Source: Candidatus Peregrinibacteria bacterium (GTDB lineage: Bacteria > Patescibacteriota > Gracilibacteria > UM-FILTER-43-11). Taken from it: a stretch of 10,326 bases of DNA. The translations under genes were made by a program, and so were the position numbers. Under the pieces are notes generated by a model that searched no databases, was not told the origin of the DNA, and worked only from the letters and a program-made list of their open reading frames with translations. Below are positions 1 to 6,429 of the stretch, in pieces; positions within the stretch are counted from its first letter, which is position 1; every line of letters begins with the position of its first letter. The DNA lies in NCBI GenBank assembly GCA_016927155.1, contig JAFGNE010000033.1, positions 1-10,326 of the forward strand, given 5' to 3'.

Positions 1-1
1 A

Positions 2-20
2 AAATACTTGCTAAGTATTT
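2..20. repeat. Perfect 8-bp inverted repeat with 3-nt spacer
   Basis: AAATACTT at 2-9 and AAGTATTT at 13-20 are exact reverse complements separated by GCT. A T-rich, very A+T-rich stretch follows. It could be an operator for the gene starting at 60, since it overlaps the candidate -35 box, or a weak terminator for a gene left of the window. The stem is A+T-rich and would be unstable as RNA, so an operator reading is at least as likely. Its role is inference. Confidence 0.45.
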
Positions 21-35
21 ATTTTATATTATTTT
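8..35 (+). promoter_or_regulatory. Candidate promoter for the M20 hydrolase gene
   Basis: TTGCTA at 8-13 and TATTTT at 30-35 are 16 bp apart. The -35 hexamer is the same one seen at 4332-4337 before the LOG-fold gene. The implied transcript would start near 42 and have a leader of about 18 nt, in line with the other short leaders in this window. The region is so A+T-rich that chance matches to a -10 box are easy, for example TATATT at 25-30, so confidence is low. No Shine-Dalgarno sequence precedes the ATG at 60. Confidence 0.3.
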
Positions 36-59
36 AAATATCTTTAATAAAGTCCTCCA

Positions 60-1865
60 ATGCCATCTTTTTCTGAAAAAGGCCCTCTTGACCTGATCCG
101 GAGAATCGAGGAACAGGAAGAAAACGATAAGCGGACAACCAAGGCCAAAGGACAAAAAGGCCGCTATTGCTTCACTTTGTCCGAATTTGAAGACAGGACG
201 ATAGATCTAATCCGAAATTATGCGCTGGAGCTTTTTAGGGAATATGAGGTTCCGGATGACCGCTTTGAAATCAAAACAGACGCTTTCGGCAACCTTTATA
301 TCACCCTATTCGGTAAAGACCGTTCCCGGACGGTCGCTTCCGGCTCTCACGCGGACAGCGTGAATGCGGGAGGATATTACGACGGCCTGGCTGGGATCAA
401 TTCCGCTATCAATTTCCTGGAAAAACTTCTTGAGTCCGGGCAGACGCCGGAATGCAATTACACCGCCATCGCTTTCCGCGCCGAGGAATCCAGCCCGAAA
501 ACCGGCGTCGCCTGCCTGGGAAGCCAGGTCGCTGCGGGGCTGATTTCGGAGGAACAACTGGAGAAGATCATGTACGACTTGACCCCGGCGGGAGATGGGG
601 AAAACAAAAGCCGTTACGGAAAGATTCCCTTGAAAGAGCATATTGAACGCCGATACGGGCCGGAAAAATGGGGAAAAATTCTTGAGCAGGTGCGTCATCC
701 TGAACTCACAAAAGATCGGGTCAGCCTGTACGAGGAGCTTCACATCGAGCAAAGCAAGGTTATTCGGCAAACACGCAAAGATGTCGGGATTGTCATTGAG
801 GGGATTGGGGGGAACTGCAGAGAAGAGATCAATCTTCCCGCCAGCCAGATACCCACGGCGACGATAAAAAACCCATCCGAGTATAAAAAATTAAGAATCA
901 ATGTGGTGGGCGAACAGGCTCATACCGGCGGGATGCCTCCCAACCCCACTTTCCAGAAAAACCCTTCGGAAAAAACAAAATGGTACCGCTCGGACGCGCT
1001 GGTGGCGGGAAGTATTCTTTTAAGATGGCTCACGGAAGCCCTTAAAGAAAAAAGAGTGGAAATGCACCTGAAGGAAATTTTTCCCGCGGAAGCAGGAGGT
1101 TACACCACGGTTCCGGCCAATATCATGATGGATCTTGTGATAAAAAAATCGGATTATGGCAGTTTTTTCTGCGTCTTCGATAAAATCAAACCGGAAATCG
1201 AACAAAATTTTGATGTGAGCGCTTTGAACATGAATGGTAACAGTGAGATACCTTCCGCAGTCGTACTGGATACGGAAAAAGCGTGCGGTATTCTCGGCAT
1301 CCCGCTGATCCTGGAGGAAACAGCCAGGACAAATGTTTATTCCGATCCTCCGAAAAGGATACGCTGCACCGCGGTAGACTTTGTGCTTTCGCCTGAGCAA
1401 GGGCTTTCATTCAAAATCGATTACCGGGATGTGAATACGGAAGCTTTCCTGCGGACCAGAAATAAAATTGACGCGCAAATCAGGGAGGTGCTGCGAAAAA
1501 ATCTGACAAAAGGGGCAAATGTGGAGAAAGGGGAGGGCACAGTCTGGAGGATCATTTCCGAAAAAAAGTACGCGGCGGTATGCGCCCTGGCTGCCCAGAC
1601 AAAACAGGACATTGCCACAATTTTGGGACTGAAGAGTTGCCCGATGCCCTCCATGCCGGGGCATGACGCCTCCAGCATGAGCCTGGCGGCAATCCCCACA
1701 AGCATGACATTTGTCGCCCATGACGGGAAAAGCCACGATCCCGATGAGCGCATGAGCGAAAACGATTATCTTAAAGCGGAATGTGTAAGTCACGCTTTTT
1801 TGGCACAAAAACTGGGAGTCACCTTGGCCCGCCATAAAAAAGACTGCCGCTTCGCGAGGAAGTGA
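60..1865 (+). CDS. M20-family amidohydrolase, carbamoylase/allantoate amidohydrolase type, enlarged
   Basis: This is a probable binuclear-metal hydrolase of the M20 group that includes N-carbamoyl-L-amino acid hydrolase, beta-ureidopropionase and allantoate amidohydrolase. These enzymes open ureido or amide C-N bonds in the cytosol. The metal-site signatures occur in family order: GSHADS (H97, D99), GGYYDG (D108), AEES (E142/E143), LHIEQ (H228) and PGHDA (H535). AHTG (H288) and RSDA (309-312) mark the start of the lid/dimerisation domain, and FKIDYR (R456) fits the substrate-carboxylate arginine. At 601 aa it is far longer than the usual roughly 410. By spacing between motifs, the excess sits at about residues 172-222, 257-276, 293-310 and within 330-530, plus some 20 residues at the N-terminus. 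No ureide, pyrimidine or hydantoin pathway gene is nearby, so the substrate is unknown and a peptidase role is possible. The ATG has no Shine-Dalgarno. It ends in TGA, the only TGA stop in the window. Confidence 0.85.
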   Translation: MPSFSEKGPLDLIRRIEEQEENDKRTTKAKGQKGRYCFTLSEFEDRTIDLIRNYALELFREYEVPDDRFEIKTDAFGNLYITLFGKDRSRTVASGSHADSVNAGGYYDGLAGINSAINFLEKLLESGQTPECNYTAIAFRAEESSPKTGVACLGSQVAAGLISEEQLEKIMYDLTPAGDGENKSRYGKIPLKEHIERRYGPEKWGKILEQVRHPELTKDRVSLYEELHIEQSKVIRQTRKDVGIVIEGIGGNCREEINLPASQIPTATIKNPSEYKKLRINVVGEQAHTGGMPPNPTFQKNPSEKTKWYRSDALVAGSILLRWLTEALKEKRVEMHLKEIFPAEAGGYTTVPANIMMDLVIKKSDYGSFFCVFDKIKPEIEQNFDVSALNMNGNSEIPSAVVLDTEKACGILGIPLILEETARTNVYSDPPKRIRCTAVDFVLSPEQGLSFKIDYRDVNTEAFLRTRNKIDAQIREVLRKNLTKGANVEKGEGTVWRIISEKKYAAVCALAAQTKQDIATILGLKSCPMPSMPGHDASSMSLAAIPTSMTFVAHDGKSHDPDERMSENDYLKAECVSHAFLAQKLGVTLARHKKDCRFARK

Positions 1866-1886
1866 TGTAAAAAACTGATTTTTCAT

Positions 1887-1961
1887 TGGAGCGGGTAACG
1901 GGAGTCGAACCCGTATCCTCGGTTTGGAAAACCGATATAATAGCCGCTATACTATACCCGC
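1887..1961 (-). tRNA. tRNA-Gly, anticodon UCC, CCA encoded
   Basis: On the minus strand the 7-bp acceptor GCGGGTA/TACCCGC, the T arm ACGGG-TTCGACT-CCCGT and the anticodon arm TCGGT-TTTCCAA-ACCGA fold cleanly. The anticodon is TCC (U34), reading GGA and, by wobble, GGG. The D arm GTAT/TTAT is weak, with a G-U pair and a T-T mismatch at 13-22, but the D loop AGCGGCTA has the invariant A14, GG and A21. The discriminator is U, as usual for bacterial tRNA-Gly, and it is followed by an encoded CCA (1887-1889). The gene lies 40 bp downstream of the PBP gene but has its own promoter. An anticodon of UCC, not UCA, gives no sign of UGA recoded to glycine. Confidence 0.96.
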
Positions 1962-1971
1962 GAACGACGAG

Positions 1972-2000
1972 ATATTATCGGAAATTCTCCAGGAGTTCAA
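1972..2000 (-). promoter_or_regulatory. Promoter of tRNA-Gly
   Basis: On the minus strand TTGAAC (2000-1995) and TAATAT (1977-1972) are exactly 17 bp apart. The expected start is near 1965, about 4 nt before the mature tRNA 5' end. The -35 box begins 2 bp after the PBP stop codon, so the tRNA can be transcribed independently of the PBP gene, with read-through adding to it. Position and spacing make this one of the better promoter calls here. Confidence 0.7.
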
Positions 2001-2001
2001 C

Positions 2002-4314
2002 CTATTCCCCCGGCTCGATGTGGTAATAATCGATGAGGAATTCGGCGATTTTGCGGAACGTGACGGCCGCGGTGTTTTCGCCCCAGGTGTTTTCGGCGGC
2101 GAAGCGCGGCCTGTCGAACTTGATCAGCATGATGAACCGCGGCTTATAAGCGGGGAAATATCCCGCAAAAGAAGTGATGAGGGCCCCTTCGCCCGTTTCG
2201 TATTTACCGTCTGAACCCGCTATCTGGGAGGAACCTGTTTTGCCGGCCACTAAGTAACCCGGAATGTCCGCCTGGTGGCCATAACCGCGCCGCACCACGG
2301 AAATCAGCATGGATGTGATGATGGAAGAAGTCTCTTCGGAAATCACGCGATGAACAACCTGGGGTTCGGATTTGACCACTTCGTTTTCCCTGATGATGCT
2401 TTCAACAATATAGGGCATAACCAGTTTCCCCCCGTTGGCCAGCGCCGCCCAGGAAGTGATCATCTGGATGGGGGTGACGATAATACCCTGGCCGAAAGAC
2501 TGGGTCAGGAGCTGCGCCTTGGACCAATGCGTGTAATAGTCGAGGCGGCCCTTGGTTTCGCCTTCCAGAAAAATATTGGTATAAGCGCCGAAACCGAAAT
2601 CCTTGAGGTACTTGTACATCAGCTGCCTGCCGATTTTTTTGGCTACCCAGGACATACCGGTATTCAGGGACTTTTCAAGGACGCCGGTCATCGTGGTCAG
2701 GCCCCAGTACAGGTTGGTGGAATTCTTGATTTCAAATTCATCGATTTTGAGGGGCCCCGTGTCGTCAAAAGTGGTCTGCGGTTCCACTTCCTTGGCATCA
2801 AGCGCGATCGACATGATGATGGCCTTAAAAACGGATCCCGGCTCATAGAACTCCGAAATCGTCTTGTTTTTGAGCGCGCCCGGACCGAATCTGTTTTCAT
2901 AAACATATTTTTTGATTTCTTTATTTTCCGCGTCTTCCTCGGCAAGAGGGACATAACGGCCTTTTTCGTCCTGCTTAAACAAGGGGACTGTTTTCAGTTT
3001 CCTGATTTCTTCCTCTTCTCCGGGGGCAAGTTCGCGGACTTCGTAAACTTCCGTGTAAGCGTTTGGGTTAAAAGAGGGGTAATTCGCCATGGCCACAATA
3101 GCGCCCGTAAAAGGGTCCATCACAATAACCTGGCCGCTATCGGCCCTGAACCTTTCCGTATCCTCCTTCAGGATCTTTTCAACATTTTTCTGCACCACCC
3201 TGTCAATCGTGAGCACGATGGAGTCGCCGTTCACCGCGTTCACGATTTCGCTTTCACCCACTGTGATCTGGCGCCCGAAAGGGTCGCTTTCCGCGTAGAT
3301 CCTGCCTTTTTTGCCTTCCAGTTCGGTATTAAAATATCCCTCAATACCGTATTGACCGACCCCTTCGCGGCTCAAAAACCCGATAACATTAGAAGCAAGT
3401 TCATTTTCCGGATAATAACGCCAATGCTCCGGAATGAGGACGACGCCTTTCAGGTCAAGCTCTTTGACGGTGCGGGATATTTCGGGATCCAGCTTGTTCT
3501 TAAGGAAAACATAACGCACGGTACGCCGTGAAACCGCTTTCCTCATGGTCGCTACGGGCTCGTTGAGGATGGCGGAAAGCCTTTGGGCAATAGCATCGAT
3601 CCGGTTTTCCGGGATAAGAGTGGGGTCGGCGTACACCAAAAAACGTTTGGTATCCACAAAAACGCCGGGGAGCTGTTCATTGATGATATCCGCCATGAGG
3701 TCCCTGTCCGCGTCACGCCGGAGGATCACGAAATCCACTTCCGTTTTCATGATTTTCCTCAAGATATTCTCTTCCACCTCTTCCACCAGTTCGCCGTATT
3801 CCCTGAAACGGGCTTCTTCATCCGCCGGCTCCATCGGAGAGGAGGCCCCTAAACCCAAATCCCATACCGGTTCGGTGGTGAGGAAGCTTTGCGCAGGCTC
3901 GTCGCGGATCACATTATAGCGGCATTCGTCGGGCTTTTTCTTGCAGTTTTCATATTCTTCGGGAGTAAAAAGAAGAGGGGAAAGGGCTTTGGCGATGGCT
4001 GCCTTATCTTCGGCGACAATGGGATCCACATATAAAAGGTCGAGCGTTGTATTGGTAGCCAGCTTGGAAAGCTCGCCCGAATGGCTGTCCCTTACCAGGA
4101 TTTCCCCGCGCTTGGCGGGAAGTTCAATGGCCCCGAAATGCTGCTCCTCCGCTATTTTGCTGTACGCCCGGTATTTAAAAACCTGGAGCTGGAACAGCCT
4201 TCCTATAACGATTAAAAAAAGCAGGGAAACAAAAACCGCCAACGAAAACAGGCGATTTCTGAAAATATTTTCACCCGCGGAATTCCTGTAAGAATGGGGA
4301 AAGGGCTGGTTCAT
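2002..4314 (-). CDS. Class B penicillin-binding protein (FtsI/PBP2-type D,D-transpeptidase)
   Basis: This is a monofunctional peptidoglycan transpeptidase that cross-links wall peptides outside the membrane, in septation (FtsI) or elongation (PBP2). The 770-aa protein has a short cytosolic N-terminus, one membrane anchor (about 23-44) and the class B dimerisation start ending in AKRG (67-70). A long pedestal domain (about 80-360) includes an acidic segment near 162-185 and the NVIGF and YGIEG motifs (309-325). The transpeptidase domain carries SVFK (S494 nucleophile, K497), SLN (549-551) and KTGSS (692-696), so all three catalytic motifs are intact. A charged insert (about 425-475) follows the NYPSFNPN segment. 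I chose the ATG at 4314: the frame is open to 4437, but the extra 41 residues are not membrane-protein-like and overlap the divergent gene and its promoter. Choosing between FtsI and PBP2 is not safe from sequence alone, and no other dcw or rod gene is present. No Shine-Dalgarno. Confidence 0.93.
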   Translation of the reverse strand: MNQPFPHSYRNSAGENIFRNRLFSLAVFVSLLFLIVIGRLFQLQVFKYRAYSKIAEEQHFGAIELPAKRGEILVRDSHSGELSKLATNTTLDLLYVDPIVAEDKAAIAKALSPLLFTPEEYENCKKKPDECRYNVIRDEPAQSFLTTEPVWDLGLGASSPMEPADEEARFREYGELVEEVEENILRKIMKTEVDFVILRRDADRDLMADIINEQLPGVFVDTKRFLVYADPTLIPENRIDAIAQRLSAILNEPVATMRKAVSRRTVRYVFLKNKLDPEISRTVKELDLKGVVLIPEHWRYYPENELASNVIGFLSREGVGQYGIEGYFNTELEGKKGRIYAESDPFGRQITVGESEIVNAVNGDSIVLTIDRVVQKNVEKILKEDTERFRADSGQVIVMDPFTGAIVAMANYPSFNPNAYTEVYEVRELAPGEEEEIRKLKTVPLFKQDEKGRYVPLAEEDAENKEIKKYVYENRFGPGALKNKTISEFYEPGSVFKAIIMSIALDAKEVEPQTTFDDTGPLKIDEFEIKNSTNLYWGLTTMTGVLEKSLNTGMSWVAKKIGRQLMYKYLKDFGFGAYTNIFLEGETKGRLDYYTHWSKAQLLTQSFGQGIIVTPIQMITSWAALANGGKLVMPYIVESIIRENEVVKSEPQVVHRVISEETSSIITSMLISVVRRGYGHQADIPGYLVAGKTGSSQIAGSDGKYETGEGALITSFAGYFPAYKPRFIMLIKFDRPRFAAENTWGENTAAVTFRKIAEFLIDYYHIEPGE

Positions 4315-4331
4315 AATAAGGGGAAAGACCC

Positions 4332-4361
4332 TTGCTATTTTATATAGGGAAATGGTATAAT
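4332..4361 (+). promoter_or_regulatory. Promoter of the LOG-fold gene, extended -10
   Basis: TTGCTA (4332-4337), an 18-bp spacer and a consensus TATAAT (4356-4361) preceded by TG one base upstream (4353-4354) make an extended -10 promoter. Transcription would begin near 4368, about 23 nt before the ATG at 4391. It overlaps the opposing PBP promoter almost completely. Confidence 0.75.
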
Positions 4362-4366
4362 GTAAA
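4339..4366 (-). promoter_or_regulatory. Promoter of the PBP gene
   Basis: On the minus strand TTTACA (4366-4361) and TATAAA (4344-4339) are 16 bp apart. The predicted start is near 4332, leaving a leader of about 18 nt before the ATG at 4314. The -35 box shares position 4361 with the -10 box of the opposite promoter, so the two polymerases cannot both occupy the site. Confidence 0.6.
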
Positions 4367-4390
4367 GAAATATCTGAATAACAAAACACC

Positions 4391-4984
4391 ATGAAACTGC
4401 GCATCGGCGTCATGGGTTCCGCCCAAGGACCCACCATTGAAAATCAGGAAAACATCAGAAAGGCGATCGAAATCGGCCATCATATCGCCAAGTCCGACTG
4501 CATTCTGGTGAACGGCGCCTGCCCGGGCCTTCCGGACGAGGCGGCTTTCGGTGCGCACCATGCGGGCGGGCTTACTTTGGGCGTTTCGCCCGCTTTCAGC
4601 GAAAAAGAACATACCGAAAAATACAAATCCCCGCGGGAAAACTACGACATTATCCTTTATACCGGCATGGGGCTTATGGAACGCGACATCATCAATATCC
4701 GGAGTTCCGACGCCATTATCCTTTTGGGAGGCGGCATCGGCACGCTTAACGAATTCACGGTAGCCTTCGACGAGGGCAAAGTGATCGGCGTGCTTACGGG
4801 CAGCGGCGGCGTCTCAAACCGCATTCCCGACGTGGTGGCCATCTGCAACCGCGAACTGACCGATGCGGTAATTTTTGACACGGACCCCGAATGGCTGATC
4901 AAAAAAGTGATCGACAAGCTCAAAAGCAAGCCCCAGGCCCTTGGGGCGGATGACCGTGTAACTTCCGGTACGGAAAAAAATTAA
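4391..4984 (+). CDS. SLOG/LOG-fold nucleotide-binding protein (TIGR00725-like, 'lysine decarboxylase-like')
   Basis: This 197-aa protein has a Rossmann-like fold of the SLOG superfamily, which includes LOG cytokinin-type phosphoribohydrolases, Smf/DprA and molybdenum-cofactor carrier-like proteins. Visible family features are the first strand and loop IGVMGSAQGP (5-14), NGACPGLPDEA (41-51) in the place of the usual GGGxxGLM loop, and MERDIINIRSSDAIILLGG (96-114). The phosphate-binding loop GGGIGTLNE (113-121) corresponds to PGGxGTxxE, with E121 retained, and R98 matches the conserved arginine of LOG proteins. The C-terminal 20 residues are low in structure and probably disordered. Binding a nucleotide or its sugar phosphate is likely. 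Hydrolysis of N6-modified AMP, the LOG reaction, is possible but unproven, because the glycine-rich loop differs. It has its own promoter, no Shine-Dalgarno, and lies just upstream of the secE operon promoter. Confidence 0.8.
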   Translation: MKLRIGVMGSAQGPTIENQENIRKAIEIGHHIAKSDCILVNGACPGLPDEAAFGAHHAGGLTLGVSPAFSEKEHTEKYKSPRENYDIILYTGMGLMERDIINIRSSDAIILLGGGIGTLNEFTVAFDEGKVIGVLTGSGGVSNRIPDVVAICNRELTDAVIFDTDPEWLIKKVIDKLKSKPQALGADDRVTSGTEKN

Positions 4985-4991
4985 AAATGCC

Positions 4992-5020
4992 TTGCGGGAA
5001 AAAAGGGACTAAGGTAGTAT
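4992..5020 (+). promoter_or_regulatory. Promoter of the secE-nusG-rplKA-dut cluster
   Basis: TTGCGG (4992-4997), a 17-bp spacer and TAGTAT (5015-5020) lie between the LOG-fold stop codon and secE. The predicted start near 5027 gives a leader of about 22 nt. No other comparable promoter was seen before dut, so this probably drives all six genes. Confidence 0.6.
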
Positions 5021-5037
5021 GACCCCGCCAGCTTTTT

Positions 5038-5044
5038 AAAGGTG
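5038..5044 (+). promoter_or_regulatory. Shine-Dalgarno-like site of secE
   Basis: AAAGGTG ends 4 nt before the secE ATG at 5049. It is the only convincing purine-rich ribosome binding site among the genes in this window, and it fixes the secE start over the out-of-frame ATG at 5042. Confidence 0.55.
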
Positions 5045-5048
5045 CATT

Positions 5049-5240
5049 ATGTTCAATTCCATCAAACTTTATTTCCAGGAAAGCCTGCACGAGCTCCACA
5101 ATGTTACCTGGCCCACAAGGAAACAGGCCATCCGCATCACCACTATTGTGCTTGTTTTCCTTTTAGTTGCAGCAGCCGCGCTGGGGGTTGTCGACCAGCT
5201 CCTGGCCGCGGGTTACAAGTATTTATTATCCATCCGTTAA
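5049..5240 (+). CDS. secE: Preprotein translocase subunit SecE
   Basis: This is the small essential subunit of the SecYEG channel, which clamps SecY in the cytoplasmic membrane. The 63-aa protein is the short single-TM form typical of most bacteria. An amphipathic N-terminal helix contains the diagnostic ELHNVTWPTRKQA (15-27; WPTR at 21-24), followed by one membrane helix at about 29-48 and a short C-terminal tail. It is first in the operon, immediately before nusG with a single base between stop and start, which is the conserved bacterial order. It has the window's only good Shine-Dalgarno. Confidence 0.96.
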   Translation: MFNSIKLYFQESLHELHNVTWPTRKQAIRITTIVLVFLLVAAAALGVVDQLLAAGYKYLLSIR

Positions 5241-5241
5241 T

Positions 5242-5787
5242 ATGGCCAAGCAAGCTAAAGGCACGGGCCGAAACTGGTACGTGCTCCACACCTATTCCGG
5301 CTATGAAGACGCGGTGGAAAAAGCCCTCCGCCAGCGCATTGAAGCCCTGAACATGCAGGATTATATTTTTGACGTGAGGGTTCCGAAAGAAACCCAAATC
5401 GTCATTAAGCGCGGCGAACCCGTGCAGGAAAAAAAGCGTATTTTTCCCGGCTATGTGCTGGTGGAAATGATCGTGACCGATGACTCCTGGTATGTGGTAC
5501 GCAACACCCCCAATGTTACCGGCTTTGTCGGTTCAGGGAATATTCCCGTCCCCGTCACCCCCGAAGAATTCGGGATTATCGAAAAAAGGGCCGGCGGCGA
5601 AGAGCCTAAATTCAAAATTGATTTCCGCCACGGCGACCATGTGGCCATCGCTTCCGGGCCTTTCGCCAACTACGACGGTATTATCGAAAAAATCGACCCT
5701 GAAAAAGGCAAGGTCAAGGTACTCGTTTCCATTTTCGACCGCGAAACGCCCATTGAACTCGATTTCACCCAGGTCAAAAAGAAATAA
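5242..5787 (+). CDS. nusG: Transcription termination/antitermination factor NusG
   Basis: NusG binds the RNA polymerase clamp, increases processivity and links transcription to Rho or ribosomes. The 181-aa protein has an NGN domain starting at NWYVLHTYSGYE (11-22) with the FPGYVLVEM signature (68-76). An acidic/proline linker follows at about 102-122, then the KOW domain from about 127 with the GxVxxxDxxKGKVKV pattern (146-160) and the C-terminal FDRETPIELDFTQVKK. The ATG at 5242 is chosen because homologues begin just before the WYVLH segment. The frame is open to 5167, but those 25 residues overlap secE and are unlike NusG. Start and upstream stop are 1 nt apart and there is no Shine-Dalgarno, so translational coupling to secE is likely. 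No RfaH-like features. Confidence 0.97.
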   Translation: MAKQAKGTGRNWYVLHTYSGYEDAVEKALRQRIEALNMQDYIFDVRVPKETQIVIKRGEPVQEKKRIFPGYVLVEMIVTDDSWYVVRNTPNVTGFVGSGNIPVPVTPEEFGIIEKRAGGEEPKFKIDFRHGDHVAIASGPFANYDGIIEKIDPEKGKVKVLVSIFDRETPIELDFTQVKKK

Positions 5788-5789
5788 CC

Positions 5790-6410
5790 ATGAAGAAGCT
5801 CCCTATCCTCATTCTCATCGGGATTGCCCTTGTGGCGTTCGCCGCCACAGATTATGCGTTTAACGTGAAGCGCACGCAAAAGCCGGTGACGCCACAAGGC
5901 ATGCCTGCCGACGACCCTTATCCGGATATCACAAAATCCCTGCTGGAAAAAAATCCCCTGTTATTTACTTTCACTCCCGTAAAACGCACGCGCACCAACC
6001 AGCTTTTTGAAAGGTTCGATATGTCCGCCTTAAACGCCCGTATTTACAGAAACGACCTTGAGGCTCCCGCCAAAGAAACAGGGGATGAAACAGGTGAAAT
6101 GAATATGGAAAACCTGCCCAGGCAGCTTCTCACCCTTTACGAGGTGCAGGGCCCGGAAAACCAGGGCGGCATTACCTACCTCAACACAAAACTGCGGATC
6201 ATCGACCAACTGGACGCCACCTTGTCCATCAATGAGTTAGGGGAGTACGGTCACAACAGTTTCTTCTTTAACGACATGAACCATCCGGATACGGGCTACC
6301 TTTTTGTACAGGTGGGCGATAATTCCTACGGCTTCCAGTATTCCAAAAAAGACGAAGCCCTTTTCAAGACTGTCAAAGCCATGATCAACGCACTCATGCA
6401 AGGAACATAA
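5790..6410 (+). CDS. Unrecognised membrane-anchored protein inside the secE-rplA cluster
   Basis: I do not recognise this 206-aa protein. It begins MKKLPILILIGIALVAFAA, a basic start and one hydrophobic segment (about 4-20) with no clear lipobox cysteine, so it is a signal anchor or an uncleaved/SPase I signal. A charged, proline-containing linker (about 25-60) leads to a mixed soluble domain (about 60-206) rich in N, D, Y and F, with IRYN-like aromatic patches and a closing amphipathic helix (about 188-204). The body would lie outside the membrane. It starts 2 nt after the nusG stop and ends 19 nt before rplK, so it must be co-transcribed and probably co-translated with both. No gene normally occupies this place in bacteria. 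A link to SecE-mediated export is possible, but that is only inference from position. Base composition resembles its neighbours. Confidence 0.8.
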   Translation: MKKLPILILIGIALVAFAATDYAFNVKRTQKPVTPQGMPADDPYPDITKSLLEKNPLLFTFTPVKRTRTNQLFERFDMSALNARIYRNDLEAPAKETGDETGEMNMENLPRQLLTLYEVQGPENQGGITYLNTKLRIIDQLDATLSINELGEYGHNSFFFNDMNHPDTGYLFVQVGDNSYGFQYSKKDEALFKTVKAMINALMQGT

Positions 6411-6429
6411 CCTTTAACTTTTTATACCC

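Noticed and set aside
1863..1865. TGA as a glycine codon (Gracilibacteria/Absconditabacteria code)
   Set aside because: No conserved gene here has an in-frame TGA, the TGA at 1863-1865 falls where the protein is complete, and the tRNA-Gly found has anticodon UCC. One window cannot fully exclude it, but nothing supports it.
1866..1886. AAAAACTGATTTTT as a bidirectional terminator between the M20 gene and the tRNA
   Set aside because: A stem of A-T pairs only, with no G+C core, would be too weak. I list no terminator here, although termination must occur nearby on both strands.
2275..3531. 418-codon open frame on the plus strand, antisense to the PBP gene
   Set aside because: It lies wholly inside a gene with intact catalytic motifs, and its composition (many H, F, G, D) is that of a reverse-complement shadow. 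It has no recognisable domain.
4315..4437. N-terminal extension of the PBP to a start at 4437
   Set aside because: The extra 41 residues overlap the LOG-fold gene and both promoters and do not look like a PBP N-terminus. ATG at 4314 gives a short cytosolic tail before the membrane anchor.
4966..4980. TTCCG-GTA-CGGAA hairpin as terminator of the LOG-fold gene
   Set aside because: The stem is only 5 bp, lies inside the coding end and is followed by A residues, not T, on the coding strand.
5167..5241. nusG start at 5167 inside secE
   Set aside because: NusG homologues begin shortly before the NWYVLH segment. The extension is secE read in another frame.
6411..6429. L1-binding hairpin before rplK, as in E. 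coli
   Set aside because: The 19-nt gap is T/A-rich and contains neither the GGGAGG nor the AAUACC strand. The match is after rplK.
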